This document shows positions 1 through 12,588 of a stretch of 64,000 bases of DNA, one piece after another. A program made the position numbers and the translations under genes. Position 1 is the first letter of the stretch, and each line of letters opens with the position of its first letter. The notes beneath the pieces are model-generated. The model saw nothing but the letters and a program-made list of their open reading frames with translations. It was not told where the DNA came from and searched no databases. Origin of the DNA: Ipomoea triloba (Eukaryota > Streptophyta > Magnoliopsida > Solanales > Convolvulaceae); assembly GCF_003576645.1 (NCBI RefSeq), contig NC_044916.1, forward strand, positions 35,807,111 to 35,871,110, written 5' to 3'.

Positions 1-1682
1 CACTGAAAGCAAGAGGGATATTATGAACTTTATGCTACTAGCTAGTAGCTAAACTAAGATGCCCGCTAATGAATATGAGATGCACACAAACTATCAAGTC
101 CAATGATTCTAATTGCTACAACTAGAACACTGACAAATTTTAGGTACCTCAAATATAAGCTAACCCTCTCTTTTATAGTTTCTGAATATCCCATGATGGC
201 ATGCAATAAGACCCTCCTGATTACCGTGCTGGAGCTGCATTGAGGGCAGCTGGTTCAGCTCTGAAGGATTTATCAGAAAATGAATGCTTGAAAAGGAAAA
301 TTTGTATCCGGCATATAAATTTAAGTTAAAGGACCCAGAGTCATAATCCTTACTTTGAGATGCAGGGAGTTAAACATGATGGGCTGAAAGACACAAGGGA
401 AGAATAACTCACAAGATATCTAGTTCTTCTAACCTTTCTGCATTGTCACCTAATCATTAAGCAGATGTTTATTAACTAATCCTTATGACAGTGCAGAAGG
501 AAAGAAAATATCGGGAGGTCACTATGAAATCAGCAAGATGCAGTAGAACTTAAAATTTCCTTTTGAAAAAATTGTTCGTTCTTTAACAGATCACGATTAC
601 AAGAGGCGGCATAGAAGAAACATTGAACATCTGCAATGTTCAGAAGTAATATGAGACCAAAATTGCTTCTAAACTGAAACAGCATTTGTATCATTAGCCT
701 CCCCTATATCCAGAAATCACTCCTCACATGTATATTCAAGGTTTCTCCCCAGGTTGTGTTCAGGGCCATACAGAACATATGGCTGAGCAGAGAAGTAATT
801 TTCAGGGATCAAGGAGATGGATTCTAATTCCTGGAAAGACCTTTCCTTTCAAACCTGATGTTTTCACTTTCCTATAACTTTGCTAATTTGTTTTCCAACC
901 TGCTGTCGTCTAGAATTATACCTAAACTTTCCTTCAACATCAATAATAATTTCAAAGTCTCCCCATTTGCACTCACCCAAAACCCTATAGGTATATATTA
1001 CAACAATTTCAAGTTTAGTTATAAATCAACATGGACAAAGACCAGAAAGCTTCCTAGAATTAGTAAAGTTTTCCTAGCTCTCAGAAGTGTAAACAATTTG
1101 AATTACTTAGGACTAACCTCTGACTACTGGAACAATTGCAGGATTTTGAGTAATTGAGTTCTTAAAATATTTCTTTTAAAAACATATAGAGATTTGGAGT
1201 AACAGAGGACAAATAGGTTTCAACCAATTTCCACTGTCATATTTGAGCATCAACCTCAAGTCATGGCTATGAAATACTTGAAATCAGACATGAAAAATTC
1301 AATAATACATTATATAAAAACAATGGTGAGAGAGCTCTGATCTTCAAAGCAAATGCAAACCTGATTAATATATGCTGATTTGTTCAATGCAAGTGTGAAG
1401 TAAAATAGCCATGAAGCTCTGCCAGAAGTGTGACCTTACCCAGACCATCTTGTCAAGGTTAAAGAAAAAAGTTAGCAAATGCAAACATATTATTTGACTT
1501 TAACCTGAAACATATATGCAGATGCATGAATTATGAGATAACCCTGAGTTCTATTCTACTTTTGATTGAACACTTTTGTAGTTTTATATGATTTCCTCTT
1601 TCACACTGCAAATGACATTATCCACTTTACATGGAAATGAAAGATATTTTAGATCAATACATATGTTTTTCATGATTTACAG
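1..1682. other. Probable MADS gene intron / upstream sequence
   Basis: This stretch lies upstream of the first recognisable MADS-box exon. I find no M-domain or I-domain exon in it. The open frames present, such as 858-1157, have low-complexity content and no known domain. It is most likely a long 5' intron of the MADS gene, as is usual for MIKC genes, with the first two exons left of the window. Confidence 0.5.
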
Positions 1683-3016
1683 TTCTGGCAAAGAGAAGCA
1701 GCCATGCTAAGGCAACAACTGCAAAACTTGCAGGAAAATCATCGGTAAACCTTTCTTTTGCTTACATTCCATGATTCCTATCTATCTGAAGGCATGCTAC
1801 TTTGGAATGACACTCTAGCTTCTGACTTCATGGTTAAAGCAAAAGGTAGCTAATAAAAAACTAGTTTGGCACATTTAGACAGCTGTATGAGTGCTGTCGA
1901 AAGTGAATGTGAGAATATTGTTGAGAAGAATATTAATCAGTCAATATAAGAAACTCTTTTTCTGCATATTATTTCATATTTTCTTTGAGCTACAGAGGAG
2001 AGAAGAGAGATGCAAGTCACTTCTGCCCCTTATTTTTCGAAGCAATCTCTGCTTATATTCATTGCTAATCCTTTCCATGCTTTAGACAATATTCGATATG
2101 TAACAGAGTGCTTGCAGTAATAGGCACCAATAACCTCGGTGCTTACACTGAACTCAGAGCATCAGTAAATTCTTTTCATGATTTCTAAATGACACAAATA
2201 GAGACCTAAGTTGTAAACAACAATGGTGATTATAGGCAAATGATGGGTGAAGAACTTACTGGTCTGAGTGTGAAAGATTTACAAAGCTTGGAGAACCAGC
2301 TGGAAATGAGTCTTCGTGGTGTCCGTACAAGAAAGGTCAGAAGCTCCAATTTCTCACAAAAAGAGTATCATATAGTAAACATTATAAGCACTGACATAAC
2401 TGCATTTTGTAGGACCAAATTTTACTTGATGAGATACATGAACTAAACCAAAAGGTCAACCAAGCAAATCTGCAGCTACTGCTTGTCCACATTTTACTAA
2501 AAAGGAAAAGTCATTAATTTCTAATTTATTTTCTTCCTTGCAGGGAAGTCTCATACATCAAGAAAACCTGGAACTGTATGACAAGGTAAACCTAATTCGT
2601 GAGGAAAACCTGGAATTATATAAGAAGGTATCACAATAAGCAAAACATGAAAGCCTAAATTATCCTTCTAGAAAATCAAATTCCTTCTTCCACTCTCCTA
2701 TACCAGGATGAAGAAGTAAGGTGACACTCCCCCCTGTGACCCTCAGCAAAGATGTTTCCTTTGCACTTCAGGTTTATGGATCAAGGGGCAAGAATGGAAT
2801 AAGCAGGAATGCCATCCTTACTAACGGTTTAAGTATTAATGAGGACCCACATGTACCTGTCAATCTCCAGCTTTGCCAGCCACAGCAACAAAACTCTGAG
2901 AACACATCAGGAGCTACGGAATTGGGGTAACTGCATCTTTACTGCAATAAAAAACTAACCAATAACCTATCGACGACTTATCTTACTCTAAATGTTGCAG
3001 ATTACAACTGCACTAG
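1683..3016 (+). CDS. AGL17-clade MIKC MADS-box transcription factor, 3' part
   Basis: Six exons can be read: 1683-1744, 2236-2335, 2413-2454, 2544-2627, 2772-2926 and 3001-3016. All have GT/AG borders and the phases agree. The sizes 62, 100 and 42 bp are the classic K-box exon sizes of MIKC genes. The K domain opens with [20 protein letters not shown] and continues with [20 protein letters not shown]. The 84-bp exon encodes two similar 14-residue halves ([14 protein letters not shown] and [14 protein letters not shown]), typical of the AGL17 group. The C terminus is GATELGLQLH, completed by a tiny 16-bp last exon; reading into the preceding intron would instead stop at 2928. The family (AGL17, AGL21, ANR1) forms DNA-binding dimers in the nucleus and often acts in root or nitrate responses. 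The DNA-binding MADS exon is outside the window, so the subgroup member is not assigned. Confidence 0.9.
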
Positions 3017-4806
3017 TGGAAAAGATATTGACTCCAGAAGAGTGTATGAACAATCCATTTCACAGAATCAAAGCCATGGTCACAAATTTATAACTCAGTT
3101 GTAAGGATCTTATAAGAACCAAAGGTTGTTCAGGAACACTCCAATTGACATGGTTTGGGCAACCGGGCGAGGTAACCAAAGTATAGTTACCTATGTCATG
3201 ATGACTAAATAAAAATGAATGTTGAGCACCGGAATCATACTAGGAACTACATATTATCCAGTGCTTCATAACCATATTCTTTTTCATTTTCTATTGGTAA
3301 GTGCATTAGAAATATAAGTTATGTCTCTATTGAACTGAAGTGCCAGACATGTAAGTTCCAAGATATATACATGCAGAAAAAAATACACACAATTGAACAA
3401 TCTAAAAGAAATGTAATGAATCCATGATAGCATGCACAGCAAGAGATTAGTTAACAACTAGATGTACCTTGCACTAGCATCCAACCACACAGCATAGAGC
3501 ATAACCTTTAACAAAATCCACTCAGCACATTTTGTTGATTCACATTCAGTGCTCTAACTGGAAACGCAAATGCAACAGAAAGCTGTTAGCTGCACCATCT
3601 TAGCAAATATAATGTATCATTTAAGTAGATTAGTAACTATTTCTTCTATCTGCACATCACAACTAGAGGACAACAAAATGATGGAAAAAGAACCTAAAAT
3701 GTAGTTCAGCATAAAGAAAGTGTACACAGCAATCCATAAATTTCTCATAAAATGCATGTGAAGGTCACTAACATTACCAACACATTATACAAATGTAATC
3801 ATTCCAGAGATGCCAAAGAAAAAAAAAAAAACAAAAAAGTTGACACACACATAACAAGGACTGCTAAGGCAATTAATTAATTACTGTCTTCAACCAAATA
3901 CAGGACACACCCTAGATAGTCTGTCTTGCCTCCAAAGAATTTGAATATTAAAACAACAATCTGCTGACAAACACGATGGGAACAAATATTTAAAAAATAA
4001 AAACAAAACAGAGGTTACTTGCTAATGTGTTCCTTCCCTAGATCCAGAGCTTTTACCAGGGTGCCACAAACAGAGTTTTTAAAAACTATTTTATACCCAG
4101 TGTCCCAAACAATCAGTCCAATCATCTACAAAATTATAAGAAAATATCAAGTTAAACATACCTGAGCCATACTAAATCAAACACGCATTGAAAGGAGGTG
4201 ACTTACTGAAAGATGCATTTTATCTAGTCCCTGCCCCCATAAAAAATTTAAAGTTTTATTTGATAGCTCCAGCTTCCACAAACAACTCTCTAAACTAGTA
4301 ACATGTTTTTGTACAAAATGCAGGTATTGAAAAACAGTGAAAGTACAATGGTGCAATCAAGTTCCCAGAGTGAAGATTCACGAAAACAATTTGGCAGCCA
4401 GGTGGCATGGCTCTTACATTAAAATGCAACACATGGCAAAGCATAATCATATAGTTCTACCAAAAAAAAAAAGAAGCTAAAGTGCGTAACAAGTAGACTT
4501 GAAGTGCTGACAAGCTTCATCAGATTGCTCTATGAAAGGCTAGAGAGTAACAAGAAAGTCTAAATTGCACGAATGTTTAAAATGCTTATGGCCTGTTTTT
4601 TATGCAATGTAAATTTCTCATTTCCGTGATGGTTCACATTCATGCAATATTCTCTTTCATAATTCACATTACTTCTTGCTTGATACGGAGTACTATATAC
4701 GAACTTTTTGCTTATTGTATTTGCTTTTTTAATATATCAAAATTTCATTCCTCTTGAACAATTTTGTAGCCACTTTGCCATACCTAAAGCATTAGGGCCT
4801 ATTTAT
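3017..4806. other. 3' flank of the MADS gene, no gene seen
   Basis: This AT-rich DNA has stop codons in all frames. The first few hundred bases probably hold the 3' UTR of the MADS gene. A short A-run at about 3819-3836 is the only simple repeat of note. I see no coding signal. Confidence 0.5.
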
Positions 4807-4821
4807 ACTAGAGAATTATAT

Positions 4822-4987
4822 TTTTTTTTGAGTACTATTGGCTCTATTACATTGTAGTATCTGTTCATCTATACTTTCTCAACCTGTTGAAGCACAAAGA
4901 GTCAATATCACCTCCACTGAGGCTCGATCTCATAACCTCCCATTTGGGAGAGTCACTACATGCCACTTGACCACAAGGTCATTGGCC
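4822..4987 (-). mobile_element. tRNA-derived SINE, full length, with target-site duplication
   Basis: Read on the minus strand, the element starts near GACCTTGTGGTCAAGTGGCA, which resembles a tRNA box A. It has a box-B-like stretch in the GAGATCGAGCC area and ends in a poly(A) tail (T-run at 4822-4829 on the plus strand). The direct repeat ACTAGAGAATTATAT flanks it at 4807-4821 and 4988-5002 as a perfect 15-bp target-site duplication. Related copies occur at 25294, 28012, 31090, 39536 and 43753. Confidence 0.85.
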
Positions 4988-5002
4988 ACTAGAGAATTAT
5001 AT

Positions 5003-7900
5003 AGTTTTCTAGAAAAATGGAAAACATAGTTTACCGGTAAAAATCCATGTTAATCCATGTTTTCCAAATTAGCACACAAAATGGAAAACTGTAGATCCAA
5101 CTTGACAAATGAATTCAGGGAAACAACTCTTTCATGCTTTGAAAAATTTTCAAATACAAAACACACATAACTTCACCTAAAATCAATATCTGAATCACTT
5201 ACAAATTTATACATCACCTATTTATCAACTCCTACCTTCGCCTACCTACCTACTCACAAACCATTATAAATCGAAAAATAGTTGAAAATTTGGAGATAAA
5301 AAATGGAAAAGAAAAAACTAACTAATGATGCCCTTAGCTTTTTTACTCTATTTTTCTTTATCATGTTCCATGTTCAAAATTTCCCCTTTTCTCCTAAAAG
5401 TTTTATAGGTTTATTTAGTTGTAAACCCAAGCTTTGATTTTTTTTCCCCTTCATTTAGTTATCTATTTATATCTTTTGTAATTTTTTCCACTTTTGATTT
5501 CATTCCTTTCATAGTAAAGTTAGTGTATTTAAGTGAAGGAAGCAATATAAAAAAAATAGAAATGAGTAAAAGTATTTTAGCAAATTAAAACTTATAATGT
5601 TTGTTTTAACAATTTAGAAAAAATTAAATTTAATGAAACAAATGGTTTGGTTGAGTAACAATTGTTAGTAAAAGTATTTATTTATAAACTTCAACTGAAA
5701 CAAAAGAGAATTCTTGAATTAAAGCAAGAAATGCGAAACTAGAAGGAAAAAGTAAAACGAAAAAGGGTAAACTTTATCTACTACAAGTTTTCACCTCCAA
5801 CTAGTGGCATTGTTATTCTAGCCTAACACCAGGGGTGTAAACAACTCAACTTTCATCAAACTACTCATGAAAGAGCTCATTATTAAGCTCATTTATGATT
5901 CTCTAACTAGATAAACAAACAAAATCTCAGATAGGTTTTAGTATTTGTTTAACAAATTTGCTGAAAATGCTGAATCAGAACAAAGGTTTGTTTGGTTCAA
6001 CTATGTTCACGGTCAAGCTTGGTTTCTGTTTGTTTATAATCTCACTTGTATGTTCACATACGAGCTGGCTTTTTTCCCACATTAGTAGAATATAATGATT
6101 GTGACTTTGAATTCCTTATATATGATTGAGTTTAAACACACCATAATACCATATGCAACAAAGCAGATAACTATTTTGGACTTGAACTCTAATTCAAGTT
6201 CCATGTGTAAACTTCACCACTATGTAATGCAAATATGCAATGAGCTCAAATATGGGTACAGGGCATTGAAGTTTGTTTTGTTAAACCTATCGTAATCAAA
6301 CTCAAATGTTCTGATGATAAGGATTTAAATCAGCCAAGCACCTCTAGAAAAAGCTTGATCAAGCTCAAGCCAAGTCCATGTAAATCTAAAAATTAAACAA
6401 GAGATCTCAAGCAAAGCTAATTTTACAAATTTTGAGATTTTAAGATGTCTTTAGCTTAATATAGAACAAACAACTCTTGTATTTTTTTTGGCTTGTACTC
6501 ATGGACTACTCATCGATAAGTGCAATTCATGGCTTATGCTTACAAACTCTATCGAAAGCAACTTGAGATTGGGCTGGTTAATTACACAACCATGCCTTGT
6601 TCTAAAAGTGCTTGGTTCATATACACTTTGATCTATACCTATCTAACAAAGTATAGAATGAAAAGTGTCCAAACTGCCACACACAACAAATGGATTCATT
6701 GAATTTGTCGAGTTAGAGAAGGATTTTACAAAAGAAGGGAGTGATTAAGATAAAAAAGGAAAGATCAGCTTTGCTATGTTTGATGAGCATCAAATAGAAT
6801 AATACCTGTCTGAATTAAAAATGAAATTTAACTAATTTTTTTGTTGGTTATGATATTTACTGTGAAAATACAAGCACTAAAAAGCAGTTGTTTCAAAACA
6901 CAAGTGAAAAAATGAAAATTCAAATATACACATATTATCAATGCATGACATATTGACATATTAATTATCTCATTGATCAATTTTAGTTCTTTATAATTAA
7001 ATAAATAAATAAACCAAACAATTGAAATAAAAGAACACATGCAATAACTAAGTAGAGCTACCATGGATAGAACTAATGCAAAAACTTAGTGTCACTTATA
7101 TAGTTATATACTAAATCAATAACCAAAGCAATACTTCAAAATCAACAGCAAAGTATATGTTGCATGTTTCTATAACAGGAAGATAAATAAATAAATAAAT
7201 GATTTGAATTAACTCCTAGTTTCATTTACAGTAGAAGCAAAGCCAATTAGGTTCAACTAAAATTGCAGAATGCTCTCAAATAAACTGTGAGAAAATTACT
7301 AAAAACAAAAAAGCATGGAGTACCTGGAAAACTGACCGCACACCTATAAGATCATCATTCGACTTATAAGATCATCATTCGACTTAAAATCCTCTCCGAG
7401 CCTATCAGCTACAAAAGTTCCAAAAGGAAAACAAATGAATACTTAGATCGATTTGAGTCGACACTTTCAGTACGAATGATATACAGAAACACGTATAGCA
7501 CGAAACTACGAGCGATTTAGCATCCGAGTAAAAGCATCAAAACCGCATCGAGACCAATAAGAAGAGACGGCATGTTCACTTTGGCTCTATGAAAAATAAA
7601 GGAGCAAGAGATTCAGAAGGAAACGCATAATATAGTACGACAACTACGCATTTCTCTTCCCTGTCTCGCAAACCAAACTCATTCATCTCAGAAACCAAAC
7701 AGTAAATCAACTAGCAATTCAAGGCTATCTGTACACACGCATGCATTACGATATGAATTGAGCTACAGATCGTCAAGCAAATCGAAGAATTCCAGGAAAA
7801 AAAGGTCAGAAAATCATGACTGCAAATCAATGAACAACGGAGAATACGTTTCATCAATGGAGACCGGAGAATTACATACCTAACCGTAAAAGACGTTTGG
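5003..7900. other. Intergenic, AT-rich, no protein gene recognised
   Basis: No frame gives a protein I recognise; the open frames at 6095-6295, 6520-6702 and 6828-7064 look random. Scattered ATAA microrepeats occur near 7003-7012 and 7183-7200. If the minus-strand promoter near 7970 is real, part of this stretch is the transcribed but noncoding or spliced body of that unit. Confidence 0.4.
7345..7384. repeat. 20-bp tandem duplication
   Basis: TATAAGATCATCATTCGACT is present twice, head to tail, at 7345-7364 and 7365-7384, without a mismatch. It is a simple local duplication in noncoding DNA. Confidence 0.9.
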
Positions 7901-7975
7901 TGGAGACAAGAGCTGAGACCGAGGCATGAAATAAAAATCTGGAATAGAGAAGAGGACGGACTTGTATATATAGGG
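7870..7975 (-). promoter_or_regulatory. Promoter-like block on the minus strand (TATA, leader, possible 5' splice site)
   Basis: On the minus strand a TATA box (CTATATATAC, 7964-7973) is followed by a pyrimidine-rich leader. A possible splice donor (TTAG|GTATGT) then lies near 7880. The block is more GC-rich than its surroundings, and GC-rich upstream DNA lies at 8010-8100. This is how many plant 5' UTR exons with a leader intron look. No coding exon was found downstream on that strand, so the product could be a noncoding RNA, a gene with exons I cannot recognise, or a dead promoter. Confidence 0.4.
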
Positions 7976-8273
7976 CATTCTCCCGTCGCCCAACCGAAAC
8001 GCAGCATCTGTCTAGGTCACAGTCTCGGGCCTAGCGGCGTCGAGAGGGCGGCCGCGAGGAACGATGGGCAGGGAAGCCGCGGAATGGTTCCCCGTCAAAG
8101 GGAATATGTCATGAACAATCTGGATTTGCTAAGAAGGTACTGGCTTTTCCTTTGGGAAACTGCTTTGCCTGCTGTTAACTGTTTCACTCAACTGGGAATT
8201 TTTTAATTATATATTCTATACTGCCAATTTGGCTTAAACGGCTCGAGCTGCCAATTAAGTCACACGCATGTTA

Positions 8274-8747
8274 GAGTATTCCAATGGAGTTTTTAGGTGG
8301 TTTTTTTTTTTTTTTTTTTTTTGAGAAAAAATAATGAGGAAAGAGGGCATAGAAGATAGAAAATTAGGGTCTTCTGACTTCTTGTAAAGGCATTTCTAAT
8401 AGTATTGATTTTTATTTTTATTTTTTGGATTTTGAGGTGCTAATTATGAAAGAGATGAGGGAAAGAAAAAAGAGGAGAAAAACAAAAAGGGAAAAAAAAT
8501 ATGACAAATTTTTTAAAAAGAAAAAAAAACGTATGTAAATGCCCATAATGGCTTGTGCACTGCACGCGCCATGCTGGGGACAAAGTTCCCCTACATGCAC
8601 GGATTGCCTGTCACTTTGTCCAAAAGGCGGGCCCACAAAAAACTTAATTTGCCGGAAAAAAAACCCACCAAAAACTCATCTCCCAATTTGTTAAAAATTC
8701 TTCTTTGATGTTTTTTCTTTGCAAAAATTGCACAATTGGTGATGCTC
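8274..8747. mobile_element. MITE-like element with imperfect terminal inverted repeats
   Basis: The left end reads GAGTATTCCAATGGAG and the reverse complement of the right end reads GAGCATCACCAATTGTG. This matches the common plant PIF/Harbinger-like MITE pattern (GAGCATCACCAATGG). The flanking triplets are TTA and TAA, similar but not identical. The inside is AT-rich with a long T-run at 8301-8321 and no reading frame that makes sense as a transposase. Confidence 0.5.
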
Positions 8748-9087
8748 TAAGAGTTAGTTTTTGTGGGGTCCACCTAATGAGAGAAATAAGTCATCTTTCG
8801 TTATATGCACTTATGCACTGAGACAGTTACTCAATATTAATAACCATAATCATTCTCCAGAATATCACAAATGTATCATACAAAACACTTTTGATGAATT
8901 GCTCCGGAGTTATGTTGAAAGTTTTTCATATTCACTTTTGAATTGTGATTGATGTAAAGAGACATCGGTGTCAATCGACATATTAAGTTGCTTTAAAATA
9001 AATTGTTTTGCTTCCTATTTAAAACTTATTTTTCCTTTTTTTTATTTTCCAAGAAAAAACCACATTTGTCAACAATTGAAAGCATGC

Positions 9088-9136
9088 ATATATTCACATT
9101 TTTTTAGAAGAATGCATACAGCATATATATTCACAT
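9088..9136 (-). mobile_element. Micro-retroinsertion with 12-bp direct repeats
   Basis: ATATATTCACAT occurs at 9088-9099 and again at 9125-9136. Between them lie only 25 nt that begin with a T-run followed by AGAAGAA. On the minus strand this is a short tail ending TTCTTCT plus poly(A). It has the form of a retroposon insertion reduced to its 3' tip. A second insertion with the same tip is at 36428-36472. Confidence 0.5.
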
Positions 9137-9590
9137 AATAATTGGGCTTGTCTATTTGCCTGAAGTTTTCTACCCTCCACCGCTGTATTAATTAAGAGCC
9201 AAGCCTTCTAAGCCGAGCCGAGCCGTTAGAGGAAGCTGTACGTGATTATACTAATCTTCTAGACAAAGCTTGTGATTTGACATGAATCCCAGACAAACTA
9301 ACCACAATCAAACACGTAAGTATCCTTACGGCCTTGGAAATAATATTAAAATAATCAAAACACATCCAAACTAATTGAAGAAAAACTTAGAATACTAAGT
9401 GACAAGTGATTATTTATTTATTTTAGATAATAAATTTATTCAATTTTGGTGTTTTTATTATGCCCTTTCACATAAATATCTTTAACTAGTTATATACTAA
9501 GTATGAATGGTTTGTAATTGAAAAATATTCAATAAATAAAAAATAGTTAAATTGTATTATTGAAGCAAATAAATAAACACATAAATTTTA

Positions 9591-10055
9591 GGAATAAGGG
9601 TCAAATAGGCCACCGAACTACATACGAAACTGCAATTAGGTCATTGAACTCAAAAACAATGCAATTGAGTTCCTGAACTACACAAATCCATGCAAATTAA
9701 CCCAAATTAACTTGTTTGACTTGATCTTCCGGTTACCAACTTTAAAAATAATATTTTAAAATAATTTTAAATAAAATAATTAATTAAAATTAAATTTAAA
9801 ATTTAAAATTAAAAAAGGACCCAATTGACTTGCTCCTGTTTTTTTTTTTAATTTTAATTTTAATTAATTAATTAATTTAAAATTATTTTAAAATATTATT
9901 TTTAAAGTTGGTAACCGGAAGATCAAGTCAACAAGTCACTTTGGGTTAATTTGCATGAATTTGTGTAGTTCAGGGACCCAATTGCATTGTTTTTTAGTTC
10001 GATGGCCTAATTGCAGTTTCATATGTAGTTCGGTGGCCTATTTGACCCTTATTCC
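9591..10055. mobile_element. Mutator-type MITE (long TIRs, 9-bp target duplication)
   Basis: The 465-bp element begins GGAATAAGGGTCAAATAGG and ends with its inverted complement. The inverted arms run about 200 bp each and meet in an AT-rich centre, so the whole element folds back on itself. The 9-bp sequence TAAATTTTA flanks it perfectly at 9582-9590 and 10056-10064. A 9-bp duplication with long TIRs is the mark of Mutator-like elements. There is no coding capacity, so it depends on a transposase elsewhere. Confidence 0.9.
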
Positions 10056-10064
10056 TAAATTTTA

Positions 10065-12110
10065 TAACTATTAGAAGATCAAATTTTAATTTTTAATTTG
10101 ATGATAATACATATTATTATATCTCATTATTTTTTAAAAAAAATTACATTGAATTTAGTGGATATTGTGTTTCAAAATGATTTTTTTTTTTTTTGCAAAT
10201 GCAAATAGTTTTTTCTAATAATTTTTATTTTTGTTCTAATTAGAGTTTTAACATTGATATCATAATAAATAAAACAAAAATGTTCTGTTGGCAATAAGAA
10301 ATAATGCATTTATGCTACATCAAGTAAATTAGTAAAATAATAATGAAAGACAAACTCTTAAGTTATGTATTTATTATACTTTACATGGTAAATGTATAAT
10401 TGAAAAAATATAAAATATTAAGGGTAGAATTGGTAAAAAAAAAAAAGAAGTATAAATGTACATCACAAAAGCACAAAAGAATGAACTTAATGGCATTTAA
10501 TCATTAACATTTTTTTTAGTTTTTTTTTTAAATTTTTTTTTAGTTAAACACTAATGTTAAAAAAAAAAAGGTCAAAATGAAAAATGTGAACGGTAAAACT
10601 AAAAAGAAAATGTCGAGGTATAAAAGAACTAACGTATAAAACAAACACTTAATACAATTTATACTAATAACACAATATTTATTCCAGTTAAGGACTAATA
10701 ACATGCATCATTAGTTCTTATTAATTTTAGATTCTTGAACTTAATCCAATTTATTAATCAAATTAAATAATACAAAATTTTATACGAATAATATTTTCAT
10801 ATTAATGCATGTTAACTTAAATATGTTCCATACAAATAAAATGTGCAACCTAATTATACAAAAATGTAATTTATCGGTTACACCCTTGAGTAAAGATTGT
10901 ATGTTGCTTTCCAATAGCTCAACCCACTAGACAATAGACATTGCACTAAGAAGTGTTTGTGCAACAAACTTAGCTAAATGTTTACAATAACTAAATTCAT
11001 GATGTTTAAGTACGAGATTCATGCATTCATGCACCACTCACTCGACTACTCCTTTTTCATGATTACAAAATATTATCTTAAATTTACATAAAAGCTAACT
11101 ACGCAACGAAGTAAATTAGTTTAAATTATTCATAATTAATCAGTTCAAACTAAAAAAGTCAATATACAACTTTATAAAAAGCGAAACTTAAAATTTTTTT
11201 TTTTTTGAAAGGGAGAAATTTAAAATTTTATAATTACTATTTTTCAATCAATTCCGATAAAGTTGGGCAGTAGGGCATTATCTTTAATTGTTATAGTGGG
11301 GGCTACGGGCTAACCGCTAATGGGCGTATCTATGATGTTCTAGAAATATTATTGATTAATTTTTATCATTTTTGATTTTTTTTTAAACATTAGGTAAAGG
11401 GTATGGAGATATTTTGAAAGGTCTTGACAAGTTGATATTCCTATCATTTTCTCAAGGATTAATTATTGTGAAGTACATTGAATCTGGTCAAAAGATTTGT
11501 TTATTGGTTGTAAAGAAAGATCAAGAATATGATGACATTTAAAAAAAAAAAAAGTTGTACTAATTTATGTTTAAAACCACTAGCTAGTACGTACAACCAA
11601 TAATTTAGTCAATGTTTTCTTGCAATGTTATAGTGTTATATTATAGCTGCTAAATTATTTACGAGTTGCGGAGTATTATATATTTATAATACAATCAAAT
11701 TATTGAGTGTTTAGTGCAATTCTTAAAATTTTTAAAAACATGCACCAACTATGCTTTGTCTAATTAATTATGCACAAGGTTGAAAGAGTGGTTATAGAGG
11801 AGTATGTAAGTGGACCAATGGTTAACGTTCTTAAGGACTGCCGGAGATGGATGGGCAAGCAATGGCATGTCCAGGTGGAGCATATATATATAACAAAACC
11901 GAACAGCTGACCGTCTGGCTAAGTATGCATATAGATAGCCCGCACAGATTTAGCTTAGCTTACTGGTTCATCAGTAAGTAATATTTGAGAGAAGATTTGA
12001 ATTTCGATAACGATAATATAAGGAGATCCCTTGTATGCATCAGCATTTGGCCCTGTCATTGAATTACCATGATTTACATCAACTTAAATGTTCCATCGAG
12101 CTAGAATGTG
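10065..12110. other. Intergenic, very AT-rich, no gene seen
   Basis: Poly-A/T tracts are frequent (10171-10194, 10436-10446, 10509-10549, 11541-11553). No frame longer than noise is present. It ends about 0.5 kb beyond the 3' end of the oligopeptide transporter gene. One micro-insertion lies at 11183-11229. Confidence 0.5.
11183..11229 (-). mobile_element. Micro-retroinsertion with 15-bp direct repeats (one mismatch)
   Basis: GAAACTTAAAATTTT (11183-11197) and GAAATTTAAAATTTT (11215-11229) flank a 17-nt insert of nine T and GAAAGGGA. On the minus strand the insert ends CTTTC plus poly(A), like the insert at 38938-38962. Because the repeats are AT-rich, chance is a real alternative here. Confidence 0.35.
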
Positions 12111-12192
12111 GGGCCTTTGGAGTTAGGATTTAAGAATTCAACCTTTTGAAAGGGCCTTTGGAGTTAGGATGTAAGAATTCAACATTTTGAAA
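12111..12192. repeat. 41-bp tandem duplication
   Basis: The unit starting GGGCCTTTGGAGTTAGGAT is present at 12111-12151 and 12152-12192 with only two base differences. It lies about 0.4 kb past the 3' end of the transporter gene. Confidence 0.9.
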
Positions 12193-12588
12193 GAATTATG
12201 CATATGAACAAGATCATGGATAAGCTGATAGTTGAATTGCACATTTATATATTTATATATATATTTTTTTGAAATATATATTTATATATTATTTATGCAA
12301 CACATCAAACCTACACTATACACGCACTTAATAGAGTTATACTTCAACTGTGTTATAAACATTACCTTATACATAGTATAATTATTTAATTTTTTTGATC
12401 GAATATAATTTACAATATATTGTACGTACTACTAGCCTACTGTTAAAGAGTCCTTAACATCTCTAAAAAAATCAATTTAAGAAAACTAATTAATTAAGAT
12501 TAAGAATAAAATAAGAACCATATACACGAATCTAACCCGTCAAAAACAATAAAGCTAGTTTTTCCTAACTGAAGTGAAACTATTTAAA

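Noticed and set aside
12246..12290. T-run with GAAA between ATATATTTATATAT copies, like the micro-insertions
   Set aside because: The flanks are low-complexity AT repeats, so a direct repeat there carries no weight.
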